Assembly (NCBI GenBank): GCA_030428355.1 | Contig: JAUIBL010000018.1 | Coordinates: 1-64,000 of the forward strand | Source of the DNA: Alphaproteobacteria bacterium | GTDB taxonomy: Bacteria; Pseudomonadota; Alphaproteobacteria; Rhodobacterales; Rhodobacteraceae | Length of the DNA: 64,000 nucleotides | Reading direction: 5' to 3' | Shown here: positions 26,177 to 36,452 of the stretch, one piece after another | How positions within the stretch are numbered: the stretch's first letter is position 1 | Layout: each line of letters opens with the position of its first letter | Program-made: the position numbers and the translations under genes | Notes under the pieces: model-generated | What the model saw: only the letters and a program-made list of their open reading frames with translations | Database searches by the model: none | Told to the model about the DNA's origin: nothing

Positions 26177-27736
26177 ATGACACAGCTTCTAAAGGCCGGC
26201 CTGACACGCCGATCTTTTATTGCCAGCACGGGTGCTTTTGGCGCAGCCAGCATGGCGTTTCCGCATATGGCGATCAGTCAAGACGGCAAGATCCTGACGG
26301 TGCGGTCCTACTCGGATTTGCAAATCCTCGATCCGGCGTTCCGGCTGTCGCTGCCCGAAGATGATATCATTCGCGCGATCTATCCACCGCTGATCGAGCC
26401 GGTCTCAGGCGACACGTGGAAATGGAAAACCGTCGCTGCAGCATCGATGGAGCAGCTTGATGACCTGACCATCGCCTTCACGCTGAAAGAAGGTATGGGC
26501 TTTACCGACGGGTATGGTGAAGTCACGTCTGATGACGTGAAGTTCTCGATTGAGCGTATCGCCGATCCTGCCAACGAAAGTCCCTATGCAGGCGACTGGG
26601 CCGCTCTCAAGGAAGTAGAAGTAAAGGACAAGCTGTCCGGTCTCATCCATCTCAAGAACAAGTTTGTGCCGCTCTGGACAACAACCCTGCCGACACCTGC
26701 ATCGTGCATCCTGTCGCGGAAGGCCGTAGAAGAGATCGGCGGCAAGATCGAAACAACTCCGGTGGCCCAATCCGGCCAGTACCTGCTGTCGGAATGGGTA
26801 CCCAAGCAGCGAACCATCCTTAAGCGAAATCCTGATTGGAAGCACGAGCCCGGCGGCTTTGAGGAAATTCACATTATTCCGATCGAAGACCCAGCAACCG
26901 CCGAACGCGGTTTTGAATCCGGCGATCTGGATTACACGTGGACGTCGGTCAGCTCACTGCCACGATTGAAGGAAAACCCGCCCGCCGGTTCGGTTGTTCT
27001 GGAAAAGCCGTCGCTGGCCTATGTCTGGCTGGGCATGAACCAGGACAACGAAACCCTGAAGGACGTGCGTATCCGTCGCGCGATCCAGCATGCCATTGAC
27101 CGTGAGGTCGTCGTGGATGCGGCCTATTTCGGTGCAGCCAGCGTTGGCAACGGGATTATCGCGCCCGGTCTGCCTGGTTCCCGCGACAGCGTCACCTATG
27201 ACTACGACCCTGACAAAGCCCGCGCCCTGCTGGCAGACGCCGGTGCGGAAGGTCTGTCCGTGACACTCGACATTCTGAACCAGTCCGAGCGCCTAACGGC
27301 TGCGCAGGTCATCCAGGCCAATCTCGCCGATGTCGGAATCACCTGCGAGATCAAGCAGAACGACAGCGGGACATTCTGGTCACTCGGGTCCAAGGAAGGT
27401 GACTACTTCATGGATCTGCAACTGGTACTCAGCCGATTTTCCATGCAGCCTGACCCCAGCTGGGCGACGGTCTGGTTCACACCCGAACAGGTCGGAGTGT
27501 GGAACTGGGAGCGTTTTGACAACGCCGAATACAAGGACCTGCATGATCAGGGGCTGGTGGAAAGTGATCCGACCAAGCGTGACGAGATCTACAAGAAGAT
27601 GCAGTCTCTCATGGACGAGAGCGGGTGCTATGTCTTCCTGACGCACGAGGTGGTCGGCGCCATCCACAAGGATACTGTCGTGCCTGGCCTGAAACCGAAC
27701 GGTGAGTCTCTGCTTTCCGATTTCAAACCAGCCTGA
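26177..27736 (+). CDS. ABC transporter substrate-binding protein (SBP_bac_5), probable Tat substrate
   Basis: Tat-like LTRRSFIASTGAFGAASMAFPHMA; family 5 SBP. Confidence 0.93.
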   Translation: MTQLLKAGLTRRSFIASTGAFGAASMAFPHMAISQDGKILTVRSYSDLQILDPAFRLSLPEDDIIRAIYPPLIEPVSGDTWKWKTVAAASMEQLDDLTIAFTLKEGMGFTDGYGEVTSDDVKFSIERIADPANESPYAGDWAALKEVEVKDKLSGLIHLKNKFVPLWTTTLPTPASCILSRKAVEEIGGKIETTPVAQSGQYLLSEWVPKQRTILKRNPDWKHEPGGFEEIHIIPIEDPATAERGFESGDLDYTWTSVSSLPRLKENPPAGSVVLEKPSLAYVWLGMNQDNETLKDVRIRRAIQHAIDREVVVDAAYFGAASVGNGIIAPGLPGSRDSVTYDYDPDKARALLADAGAEGLSVTLDILNQSERLTAAQVIQANLADVGITCEIKQNDSGTFWSLGSKEGDYFMDLQLVLSRFSMQPDPSWATVWFTPEQVGVWNWERFDNAEYKDLHDQGLVESDPTKRDEIYKKMQSLMDESGCYVFLTHEVVGAIHKDTVVPGLKPNGESLLSDFKPA

Positions 27737-27745
27737 TTGGCTATT

Positions 27746-27770
27746 CGGCGGGTGCATATCGCGCCCGCCG
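27746..27770 (+). promoter_or_regulatory. Stem-loop between SBP gene and permease genes
   Basis: CGGCGGGTGC-ATATC-GCGCCCGCCG: 10-bp RNA stem including one G-U pair, 5-nt loop, in the SBP-permease intergenic gap. Confidence 0.6.
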
Positions 27771-27792
27771 TCCACCCGGGAAGGCTCGCGCC

Positions 27793-28737
27793 ATGCTGAA
27801 CTATGCCATCAAACGACTAGGGCTTTCCGTGGCCATCGTGTCGCTGGCCATGTTTTTGCTGTTTTGCATGATCTACCTGGTCCCAGGCGATCCTGCTTCG
27901 GTTGCACTTGGCCCCCGTGCAACGGACGCCATGAAAGAAGCACTGCGCGTCAAGATGGGGCTTGATCAACCGATTTGGGTCCAATTCATGAATTTCTTCA
28001 TGGGTGCCTGGACAGGTGATCTTGGTGAAGAGGTTTTATCGGGTCGTCCTGTGTTGGATGTCGTGTTCGAGCAATTGCCCTACACGCTTGTCCTGATCGC
28101 TGGTGGAATAAGCTGGTCTGTCGCACTTGGAATTCCGTTGGGCTGCTGGGCTGCGATCAAGCGCGGAAGCCTCGCTGACCGCATGGTCGGCATCCTGTCA
28201 GTTGCAGTCATCGCGGTTCCTTCATTTGTTATCGCAATCTATGCGCTTTTGATCTTTTCGGTCACTCTGCGCTGGCTCCCGGCCATCGGTGCAGGCGAGC
28301 CGGGAGACGTTGGTGATCAGTTGATCCACCTTATCCTGCCGTCTCTGGCTGTGGGGCTGGGATGGGTCGGCTATATTGCTCGCATGGTCCGGGCATCCAT
28401 GCTGGAAGTATTGGAAGCCAGCCATATCCGCACGGCCCGCGCGTTTGGACTGCCCGACCGAACAATCACATATCGCTACGCATTGACCATCGCCATCCTT
28501 CCCACGATCACTCTTCTGGGTGTGGGGATTGGGCAGATGTTGTCATCCGCAGTATTTGCGGAAATCGTCTTCGCGAGACCGGGCGTTGGAAAACTTGTCT
28601 ATGACGCGATTCTGACTCGCAATTTTCCGGTCGTTACAGGCGCGGTGCTAGTGACAACAGTCATATTCGTTCTGCTGAACCTGATCGCAGACCTTATCGT
28701 TGGAGCCTTGGACCCCCGTGTCAGAAGCAGTTTCTAA
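27793..28737 (+). CDS. ABC transporter permease (DppB-type)
   Basis: DppB-like integral membrane protein with RAFGLPDRTITYRYALTIAILPTITLLGVGIGQMLSSAVFAEIVFARPGVGKLVYDAI. Confidence 0.94.
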   Translation: MLNYAIKRLGLSVAIVSLAMFLLFCMIYLVPGDPASVALGPRATDAMKEALRVKMGLDQPIWVQFMNFFMGAWTGDLGEEVLSGRPVLDVVFEQLPYTLVLIAGGISWSVALGIPLGCWAAIKRGSLADRMVGILSVAVIAVPSFVIAIYALLIFSVTLRWLPAIGAGEPGDVGDQLIHLILPSLAVGLGWVGYIARMVRASMLEVLEASHIRTARAFGLPDRTITYRYALTIAILPTITLLGVGIGQMLSSAVFAEIVFARPGVGKLVYDAILTRNFPVVTGAVLVTTVIFVLLNLIADLIVGALDPRVRSSF

Positions 28738-29596
28738 CCCTCCCGCCAGACCCTCGTCCGAGGCAATGCGCTCTGTCAGGCGTCTGCTGCGCGAACCATT
28801 GGGCGTCTTTGGACTGGCACTTGTTCTGCTGGTGATCTTCGGTGCCATCTTTGCGGATCTTCTAACAAGTTGGGACCCGACCCGCATCAACCCCCGCGAC
28901 CGTTTCCTTGGTCCATCGACCGACCATTTGCTCGGGACGGACCAGTTGGGCCGCGACCTGTTCGCACGTGTCCTGCATGGCGGGCGGATCGCGCTCTACG
29001 TGGCGCTGGTCTCAACAGCGATATCTCTGGCTATCGGAATTGTGCTGGGACTCATCGCCGGCTACGGGCCACGTTGGCTAGATAATCTGTTGATCCTCCT
29101 TTTTGACGCGATGAAGAGCTTTCCGACTGTCATGCTGGCACTTGCGCTGGTGACCATAACGGGCCCCTCGCTTACTGCGGTGATCGTGGTTGTGATCCTT
29201 GTCAATGTACCCGGCTATGCCCGGATCGTGCGTACGCAGACCATTGCCATTAAAACCTCGGAGTTTGTCACCGCCGCACAAAGCATGGGCGCTTCGACTA
29301 CCCGCATCCTGCGCGTCCACATCATGCCGAACGTGATTGGGCCTTTGGTCATCCTGGCCTCAATGGACATTCCGGTAGTGATCGCCATCGAGGCCGGGAT
29401 GAGCTTTCTGGGTCTCGGTGTCCGCCCCCCGACACCAAGCTGGGGGTCCATCCTGAACGACGGATTTGGTCAGATCCGCGAAACCCCTTGGATTGCAATA
29501 GCCGGTGGGCTGCCCATCATCATCACCACGCTGGGCTTTACCTTCCTTGGCGAAACGCTGCGCGATGTCTTTGATCCGCGCCTGAAAGGACGTTGA
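28700..29596 (+). CDS. ABC transporter permease (DppC-type)
   Basis: LLGTDQLGRDLFARVLHGGRIAL and AGMSFLGLGVRPPTPSWGSIL. Actual start may be at or slightly inside the preceding gene end. Confidence 0.93.
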   Translation: MEPWTPVSEAVSNPPARPSSEAMRSVRRLLREPLGVFGLALVLLVIFGAIFADLLTSWDPTRINPRDRFLGPSTDHLLGTDQLGRDLFARVLHGGRIALYVALVSTAISLAIGIVLGLIAGYGPRWLDNLLILLFDAMKSFPTVMLALALVTITGPSLTAVIVVVILVNVPGYARIVRTQTIAIKTSEFVTAAQSMGASTTRILRVHIMPNVIGPLVILASMDIPVVIAIEAGMSFLGLGVRPPTPSWGSILNDGFGQIRETPWIAIAGGLPIIITTLGFTFLGETLRDVFDPRLKGR

Positions 29597-30582
29597 TGAG
29601 CACCCTGAGCATCTCCGGGCTGAATGTCTATTTTTCGACGGAAGACGGCCCGCTGCACGCGCTGAAGGACGTGGGTTTCGACGTTCCCGAGCGCAGGATT
29701 GTTGGGATCGTCGGCGAGTCAGGTTGCGGAAAATCCACATTGATCAATGCCATACTGGGTCTCTTGGCCGACAACGGAGACATCCGAAGCGGCGAGATCG
29801 TGTTCGAAGGAATGCGGGATCTGACCAAGTTGTCTGCCCGCGGAATGCAGGATTTGCGCGGCCTCCGAATTTCGACAGTGTTCCAGGATCCCATGGGAGC
29901 TTTGAACCCGGTCCTGTCAGTTGGCCGTCAGATGACAAACATCCAGTACCGCTCTGGCCAATCGCACTCCGAAAAAGTCGCCCGAGCCATCGAAATGCTC
30001 AAATTGGTCCGCATCCCCGATGCCGAAAACGCCCTCGCGCGGTATCCTCATCAGTTTTCAGGCGGGATGAAGCAGCGGATTGCCATTGCTATGGCGCTTA
30101 TGATGGAGCCTGCGCTCTTGATCGCCGACGAGCCGACAACAGCGCTGGACGCAACACTGGAAGTCACGACGATCGAGTTGCTGAAGGACCTTCAGGAAAA
30201 GATCGGATGCTCAGTTTTGTTCATCTCGCACCACCTCGGCGTGATCGCCGAACTGTGCGACGACGTCGTCGTCATGTATGCGGGTGAGGTTGTGGAGCGC
30301 GGAACTGTGCGGGATGTGTTTCAGCGCCCCTCGCACCCCTACACGCGCCGCCTTCTGGAATGTGATCCGGCGCGGCAAACCCAAAGGACGCGTGTGTTGC
30401 CCACAATCCCCGGCGAAATCCCCGATCTGCGGGCCCGCCCGGCAGGTTGTGTGTTCGCCGCGCGCTGCCTGGACCGCCATGACGGGTGCGACCAACATCA
30501 GCCTGAACGCTCCGTCAGCGGCGGACATGCCGTCCGCTGCAACTTGGTCGGATCCCGTCAAACGCAAGGAGAGCAGGCATGA
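29593..30582 (+). CDS. ABC transporter ATP-binding protein (DppD-type)
   Basis: Walker A GIVGESGCGKST, signature HQFSGGMKQR, Walker B LLIADEPTTALD. Confidence 0.95.
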   Translation: MMSTLSISGLNVYFSTEDGPLHALKDVGFDVPERRIVGIVGESGCGKSTLINAILGLLADNGDIRSGEIVFEGMRDLTKLSARGMQDLRGLRISTVFQDPMGALNPVLSVGRQMTNIQYRSGQSHSEKVARAIEMLKLVRIPDAENALARYPHQFSGGMKQRIAIAMALMMEPALLIADEPTTALDATLEVTTIELLKDLQEKIGCSVLFISHHLGVIAELCDDVVVMYAGEVVERGTVRDVFQRPSHPYTRRLLECDPARQTQRTRVLPTIPGEIPDLRARPAGCVFAARCLDRHDGCDQHQPERSVSGGHAVRCNLVGSRQTQGEQA

Positions 30583-31559
30583 GCGGCTCGCCCATTCTTT
30601 CAGTTCGGGATGTGCAGGTCTCGTTTCCCGTCGGTGGTCTGACCACCCGGAGTGCCATTCTTGGTGTCGCAGGCGTAAGCTTTGACGTTCATCGTGGCGA
30701 AACCTTTGCCCTAGTAGGCGAAAGCGGCTCGGGAAAAACGACACTCGCTCGCGCGATCAACGGGTTGCAGCATGTCTCCGACGGCTCGATCACTTTTGAT
30801 GGCGAGCGGATCGACGTGTTGGGAAAGTCGGGCATGAAGCAGATCCGTCGCCGCATGTCGATGATGTTTCAGGATCCAGTGGGATCACTGTCTCCGCGCA
30901 TGACCGTGGGTGATTTGGTCACAGAGCCATTCCGCATCCACGGTACAGAGGGGCGAAACCTGCGCGACGAAGCAAACCGTCTGCTCACACTTGTGGGCCT
31001 GCCCGCCGATTTCGCGTCTCGCTATCCGCACCAATTGTCCGGGGGGCAGGCGCGCCGTGTCGGTGTCGCCCGCGCAATCGCGCTGAACCCCTCGCTCATC
31101 ATCGCGGATGAGCCAACAGCCGGGCTGGATGTCTCGGTGCAAGGCGAGGTCTTGAACCTGCTGAACGAATTGCGCGAACGGCTTGGCCTCGCCATGGTCA
31201 TCATTACGCACAACCTGCATGTCGTGCATCATGTGGCGGACCGTATGGCTGTGATGTATCTGGGTCGTTTTGTCGAAACCGGCGAGACTGAGGCCGTGTT
31301 CGCGGCACCGCGCCATCCCTACACCGCCGCTCTTCTTTCGGCGAACCCGGAACCGGACCCTGACCGTGCCCATGACCGGATTACCTTACCTGCCGAAGTG
31401 CCTTCGCTTCTGTCTCGGCCCTTGGGATGCGAGTTTCATACACGCTGCCCTTGGGCGCAATCGATATGCACCACGGCGCAGCCACCATCGGGTAATGTCG
31501 CTTGTCATTTCCCGCTGGAGCCGGGAGCGCGTCCTCCCTCAAAAAAGGTGCCGTCATGA
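30579..31559 (+). CDS. ABC transporter ATP-binding protein (DppF-type)
   Basis: Walker A ALVGESGSGKTT, signature HQLSGGQARR, Walker B LIIADEPTAGLD; C-terminal Cys-containing oligopeptide motif. Confidence 0.95.
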   Translation: MSGSPILSVRDVQVSFPVGGLTTRSAILGVAGVSFDVHRGETFALVGESGSGKTTLARAINGLQHVSDGSITFDGERIDVLGKSGMKQIRRRMSMMFQDPVGSLSPRMTVGDLVTEPFRIHGTEGRNLRDEANRLLTLVGLPADFASRYPHQLSGGQARRVGVARAIALNPSLIIADEPTAGLDVSVQGEVLNLLNELRERLGLAMVIITHNLHVVHHVADRMAVMYLGRFVETGETEAVFAAPRHPYTAALLSANPEPDPDRAHDRITLPAEVPSLLSRPLGCEFHTRCPWAQSICTTAQPPSGNVACHFPLEPGARPPSKKVPS

Positions 31560-33568
31560 CCGAAGTAATCGAAACCCTTTGGATTCCTATGCCCGACGGC
31601 ACGAAGCTAGCCGCGCGTCTTTGGTTGCCAGATGTGGCGCGGACGATCCCGGTTCCCTGCATCCTCGAATACATTCCCTATCGCCGAAGAGACCGGACAC
31701 GGATGCGGGACGAAAGCATGCACCCACATTTCGCAAACGCGGGGTACGCCGCGATCCGCGTCGATATCCGTGGCTATGGCGACAGCGAAGGGCTGGCGGA
31801 AGACGAATACTCCCACCAGGAAATGCAGGACGGTCACGATGTGATTGGCTGGATTGCCGCGCAGGACTGGTGCGATGGCAATGTCGGCATGTTCGGAAAG
31901 AGCTGGGGCGCTTACAACGCCTTTCAGGTCGCAGCCACGCGACCGCCCGCGCTGAAGGCAATCATTCCCGTCATGGGAACCGACGACCGCTGGCGCGAAG
32001 ATATCCATTTCTACGGTGGTTGTCTGTCAAACGACAATTTCTGGTGGGGCTCGATCATGCAGCTCTACAACGCAATGCCTCCTGACCCGGCAATCGTCGG
32101 CGAGGACCGTTGGCTCGAAATGTGGCGCGGACGGCTTGAGGGCATGCGTTTTTGGCCAGCCATGTGGCTGGAACACCAGACCCATGACGACATGTGGCGG
32201 CGCGGGTCGATCTGTGAAAACTATGCGGATGTGGACATCCCCGTCTATTTCTTCGGCGGCTGGGCCGATCTGTTCCGCGACACACCCTTCCGCATTGCCG
32301 AGCATTTGACCGGTCCTGTGAAGGTGATGATGGGGCCATGGGCGCATCTCTATCCCCATGAGGGAGTGCCGGGGCCGAAGGCAGACTTCGTCGACGAGGC
32401 GATCAGATTCTGGGATCACTGGTTGAAGGGGATCGACACCGGCTTGATGGACGAACCGCCATTACGCTTCTTTTTGCAGGAGAGCATTGCTCCAGCAGGC
32501 AAGCATCTCGAAAGAGACGGTCGCTGGGTCGAGGAAGCCGCATGGCCCTCGCCCAAAGTTGCCGCCACCCAACTCTGGCTGAATAGTGGGACGTTGGAAG
32601 CTGCGCCCTCCTCTGGTGCTGCGATGTCGATCTGTTCCCCGCAGACTTTTGGCGCTGCGGGCGGGGATATGTGCTCATTCGCAATTCCCGGTGATATGCC
32701 GGTCGATTGTCGCGATGACGCGGGAGGTGCGCTACAGTTCCACGGAGCGGTCGTGGACGCCCCTGTTGACCTGCTTGGTCAACCGAGCTTGTCGTTGCTG
32801 GTCTCGGCAGACCAGACGCAGGGCTTTGTTGCAGCCCTCTTGATCGATGAAGCACCTGACGGTGCACAGACACTGCTTTCGCGCGGCTATTGCAATCTCA
32901 CCCACCGGCACAGTGACACCGAGCCGTCGGCAGTTGTTCCAGGCGAGGAAATGGAGATCATCGTGCCATTCCATGGCGTCGGTTGCCGCATTCTCCAGGG
33001 ACATCGTCTGGTCGTGCAGATCAGCTCGACCTATTGGCCGATCCTCTGGCCGGCACCCAAGCCGGTCACTCTAACTCTCAGGCCCGGCACGTGTACTCTC
33101 AAACTCCCTGTCCGAGCCGTCAAAGAGGAGGAACCAGCTCCACGTGTGCTGACTGATCCGCCAAAGCGGGGCGGCAAACGCCCCCTGACCCGGATGCGCG
33201 ATGGGTCAATGGAACGGTCTATCCACACCGACCTAACAACTGGAACGGTGACACATAGGTCGTTTCTTGACGGCGGCGTCTTTGGTCCCGTGGGCGATCT
33301 TCGGCTTGACGACATTGGTACTGTACTCAGCGACGTCTCTGACCGGCGCTATACAATCCACGCTGCCGATCCGCTCAGCGCCCGCGCGACAATGGAACAG
33401 ACCGCCAGTTTCACGCGCGACGATTGGCAAGCCAAGATAAGCTCGTACGCGGAACAAACGGCTACCGAGACTGAATTTCACCTAATTTCGCGCGTCACCT
33501 GCTGGTCGCGTGACGATGTGATATTCGAACGCGAACAGACATACACCATCCCAAGGAACGGCATGTGA
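31556..33568 (+). CDS. CocE/NonD family hydrolase
   Basis: IPMPDGTKLAARLWLP, RVDIRGYGDSEG, GKSWGAYNAFQ nucleophile region. ATG at 31556 overlaps the preceding stop (ATGA). Confidence 0.92.
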   Translation: MTEVIETLWIPMPDGTKLAARLWLPDVARTIPVPCILEYIPYRRRDRTRMRDESMHPHFANAGYAAIRVDIRGYGDSEGLAEDEYSHQEMQDGHDVIGWIAAQDWCDGNVGMFGKSWGAYNAFQVAATRPPALKAIIPVMGTDDRWREDIHFYGGCLSNDNFWWGSIMQLYNAMPPDPAIVGEDRWLEMWRGRLEGMRFWPAMWLEHQTHDDMWRRGSICENYADVDIPVYFFGGWADLFRDTPFRIAEHLTGPVKVMMGPWAHLYPHEGVPGPKADFVDEAIRFWDHWLKGIDTGLMDEPPLRFFLQESIAPAGKHLERDGRWVEEAAWPSPKVAATQLWLNSGTLEAAPSSGAAMSICSPQTFGAAGGDMCSFAIPGDMPVDCRDDAGGALQFHGAVVDAPVDLLGQPSLSLLVSADQTQGFVAALLIDEAPDGAQTLLSRGYCNLTHRHSDTEPSAVVPGEEMEIIVPFHGVGCRILQGHRLVVQISSTYWPILWPAPKPVTLTLRPGTCTLKLPVRAVKEEEPAPRVLTDPPKRGGKRPLTRMRDGSMERSIHTDLTTGTVTHRSFLDGGVFGPVGDLRLDDIGTVLSDVSDRRYTIHAADPLSARATMEQTASFTRDDWQAKISSYAEQTATETEFHLISRVTCWSRDDVIFEREQTYTIPRNGM

Positions 33569-35577
33569 TGCAGCAAATCGCAGTCAAGACGGACTTCCCG
33601 CGCACGGTCCGCGAGATCGAAAACACTTGGATCCCGATGCCGGATGGAACAAGGCTCGCAGCGCGCATCTGGCTTCCGGAAGATGCCGAAGCCGATCCGG
33701 TGCCGGCCATCCTTGAATACTTGCCCTATCGCAAGCGCGACGGGACCGTGGAACGTGATCACCTGACCCACCCCTACTTCGCAGGCCACGGCTATGCCGG
33801 TGTGCGTGTCGACATGCGCGGTACCGGTGACAGCGAAGGTGTCTGTCTTGGTGAATACCTGTTGCAGGAACAGGACGACGCTCTTGCGGTCATCGAATGG
33901 CTGGCCACGCAGCCATGGTGTTCCGGCAAAGTGGGCATGATCGGCATCAGTTGGGGCGGCTTCAACGGGCTACAGATTGCCGCCCGGCAACCCGAGGCCC
34001 TGGCAGCAGTGATTACACTCTGCTCTACCGATGATCGCTACGCAGATGACATCCACTTCATGGGAGGTGCGATGCTGACCGACAAGTTGGCTTGGGGCGC
34101 GACCGCGTTTGCCATCGCCAACACTCCGCCCGATCCCGCGATCGTGGGGGCACGCTGGCGCGACATGTGGAAAGAACGGCTGGACAACAATGGCCTTTGG
34201 TTCCTCGACTGGGTGCGCCACCAGCGTCGTGATGCTTTCTATAGGCACGGTTCCATCTGCGAAGATTACAGTGCTGTCAAAGTGCCCGTATACGCGGTTG
34301 GTGGCTACGCTGACGGCTATACAAACCCGATCTTTCGCATGATGAGCAACCTGTCCTGCCCGCGAAAGGCGCTTGTTGGACCATGGGCCCACAAATATCC
34401 TCATTTCGCGACACCTGGTCCGCGCATCGGGTTCCTTCAAGAATGCCTGCGCTGGTGGGATCAGCATTTAAAGGGTATCGAGACCGGCATCATGAATGAG
34501 CCCATGATCCGCGCGTGGATGCAGGAGCCGAGTGCTCCAAGCCCGGTATCGACCGAGCGGCCCGGACGTTGGATTTCCGCGGCCTCCTGGCCAGTTCCTG
34601 AAGCAACCGAACTGGTGTTGCATATATCAGAGACTGGTTTGGGTGACACGACTGGCCCATTCACTCTGGCATGTCCGGAAAACGCCGGATTGGCAGCGCA
34701 GACTTGGTGCATGTATGGCGCTGGACCGGACGGACCTCTGGATCAAAACCGAGAAGCCGGGCGCATGCGTTTTTTCGAAACCGCTCCTTTGGAGAAGGAT
34801 CTCGAAATCTTCGGTTTCCCAATGGTCCACACCCGCGTGGCAAGCACTTCATCCCAGGCCAACCTTGCCGGTGTGCTGTCGCTGGTGGCACCAGATGGCA
34901 CAGCCACATTGGTCAGCTTTGGCGTTCTGAACCTGACGCATCGCAACAGTCATTCTGACCCAAACACCCTGCCCATCGGAGAACCGGTTGACGCGACGCT
35001 TCAGCTCAATGTCATCGGTCAACGTGTTCCTGCGGGATACAAGCTTCGGTTGGCCCTCAGCCAGGCTTATTGGCCGATCATCTACCCCTCGCCGACCAAA
35101 GCAGTGTTGACCCTGACCGACGCGCGGCTTGTTCTGCCAATCCATGACCCTGCGCAGGTCGGCCCGGCGCTGGCGGAATTTGGCCCACCCGAAAGCGCCA
35201 CACCGCTCCAGACAGAGGTGCTGCGCGAAGGGTCGGAACATAGGACGTTGAAGCTCGATTATCCGACAGGGCTTGAGACCTACACCCGCTACGATGACAC
35301 GGGAGAGGTGACGCATCTGCACACCGGATTGACGTTGCATTATGAAAACGAGGACCGGTTCGAGATCCATCCCGACGATCCCAACTCCGCGCGTCTGACC
35401 TGTCGTTGGATCAAGCGGTACAGCCGCGACGACTGGATGGCCGAGGTCGATGCCTCCGTGTCGATGCAGGCTCTGCCCGACATTTGGCGCATCTCTGCAA
35501 CGCTCACAGCAACCGATGCCGACGGTTTGGTGATCACCCGAGACTGGAACGAAGAGATTCCGCGAGATCATGTTTGA
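33565..35577 (+). CDS. CocE/NonD family hydrolase
   Basis: IPMPDGTRLAARIWLP, RVDMRGTGDSEG, GISWGGFNGLQ; 4-bp overlap with the upstream paralog. Confidence 0.92.
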   Translation: MMQQIAVKTDFPRTVREIENTWIPMPDGTRLAARIWLPEDAEADPVPAILEYLPYRKRDGTVERDHLTHPYFAGHGYAGVRVDMRGTGDSEGVCLGEYLLQEQDDALAVIEWLATQPWCSGKVGMIGISWGGFNGLQIAARQPEALAAVITLCSTDDRYADDIHFMGGAMLTDKLAWGATAFAIANTPPDPAIVGARWRDMWKERLDNNGLWFLDWVRHQRRDAFYRHGSICEDYSAVKVPVYAVGGYADGYTNPIFRMMSNLSCPRKALVGPWAHKYPHFATPGPRIGFLQECLRWWDQHLKGIETGIMNEPMIRAWMQEPSAPSPVSTERPGRWISAASWPVPEATELVLHISETGLGDTTGPFTLACPENAGLAAQTWCMYGAGPDGPLDQNREAGRMRFFETAPLEKDLEIFGFPMVHTRVASTSSQANLAGVLSLVAPDGTATLVSFGVLNLTHRNSHSDPNTLPIGEPVDATLQLNVIGQRVPAGYKLRLALSQAYWPIIYPSPTKAVLTLTDARLVLPIHDPAQVGPALAEFGPPESATPLQTEVLREGSEHRTLKLDYPTGLETYTRYDDTGEVTHLHTGLTLHYENEDRFEIHPDDPNSARLTCRWIKRYSRDDWMAEVDASVSMQALPDIWRISATLTATDADGLVITRDWNEEIPRDHV

Positions 35578-35588
35578 GGAGAGATGAG

Positions 35589-36446
35589 ATGTCGGTTTTC
35601 CCTGGTTTCGGCCCGAATGCCGAATTTCATACGCTGACCACCGATGACGGCGTGACAATGCGCGTCGTCGTCGAAGGCACTGGGCCGGATGTGGTTTTTG
35701 TTCCCGGCGGAGATCAGATCGCGGAGGCTTATTCACAGCAATTTGCAAGACTGTCAGACAGTTTCCGTTGCATTTCCTACGATCCGCGTGGCGCGGGCAC
35801 GACAACCGCACCACCCCCGCCATGGCGCATGGAGGATTACGCCCGCGATTGCGCGGCGGTGATCGACGCGTTTTGCGGCGGAAGGGCGACCGTGACGGGA
35901 CTGTCGTTGGGCGGGCTGGTGACGCAGGCCACGGCCATTGGATTTCCTGACAAAGTCGCGCTCGCAATCCCGATGGGCACAGCCGCCTATATCGACGGCT
36001 TTACTCGGGACTGGATGCAGGCTGAAATTGATCTCCGAAAACAAGGCATTCGCTTGCCTGATTTCTTCCTTGCTCCGCATTACGCACCTTATGCATTCCC
36101 GGCCACAGCCCTGAACGACCCGGAACTGTGGTCGCAGATCAAGGCAAGTTATACTGAGCGCTTCCGTGACAGAAACCCGCAGGATACGATCGACCAGTGG
36201 CAGGCCTGTCTGGATTTCGATTGCCGCGAGGCGCTCAAGACCTGCCCGGTGCCTTTCCATGTCATTTCATTCTCCGAAGATGTCCAGACGCCACCCGCGA
36301 TGTGCAAAGTCGTATCCGATCTGGTGCCACAGGGAACATTTCATGAAATCCCCGGATTGGGCCACGTGTCGCTTGTGCGGCACCGCCCCGATGTCGTCGC
36401 GACCAAGCTGCGCGAGATTTTGGACAGCGAAATGGCAGCGAACTGA
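35589..36446 (+). CDS. Alpha/beta-fold hydrolase
   Basis: YDPRGAGTT and VTGLSLGGLVTQA nucleophile elbow; start at ATG 35589 within ORF 35406..36446. Confidence 0.85.
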   Translation: MSVFPGFGPNAEFHTLTTDDGVTMRVVVEGTGPDVVFVPGGDQIAEAYSQQFARLSDSFRCISYDPRGAGTTTAPPPPWRMEDYARDCAAVIDAFCGGRATVTGLSLGGLVTQATAIGFPDKVALAIPMGTAAYIDGFTRDWMQAEIDLRKQGIRLPDFFLAPHYAPYAFPATALNDPELWSQIKASYTERFRDRNPQDTIDQWQACLDFDCREALKTCPVPFHVISFSEDVQTPPAMCKVVSDLVPQGTFHEIPGLGHVSLVRHRPDVVATKLREILDSEMAAN

Positions 36447-36452
36447 CCCAAC

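Noticed and set aside
34849-35967. 372-aa minus-strand ORF opposite CocE and alpha/beta hydrolase
   Set aside because: Spans two genuine plus-strand genes and shows no family signature.
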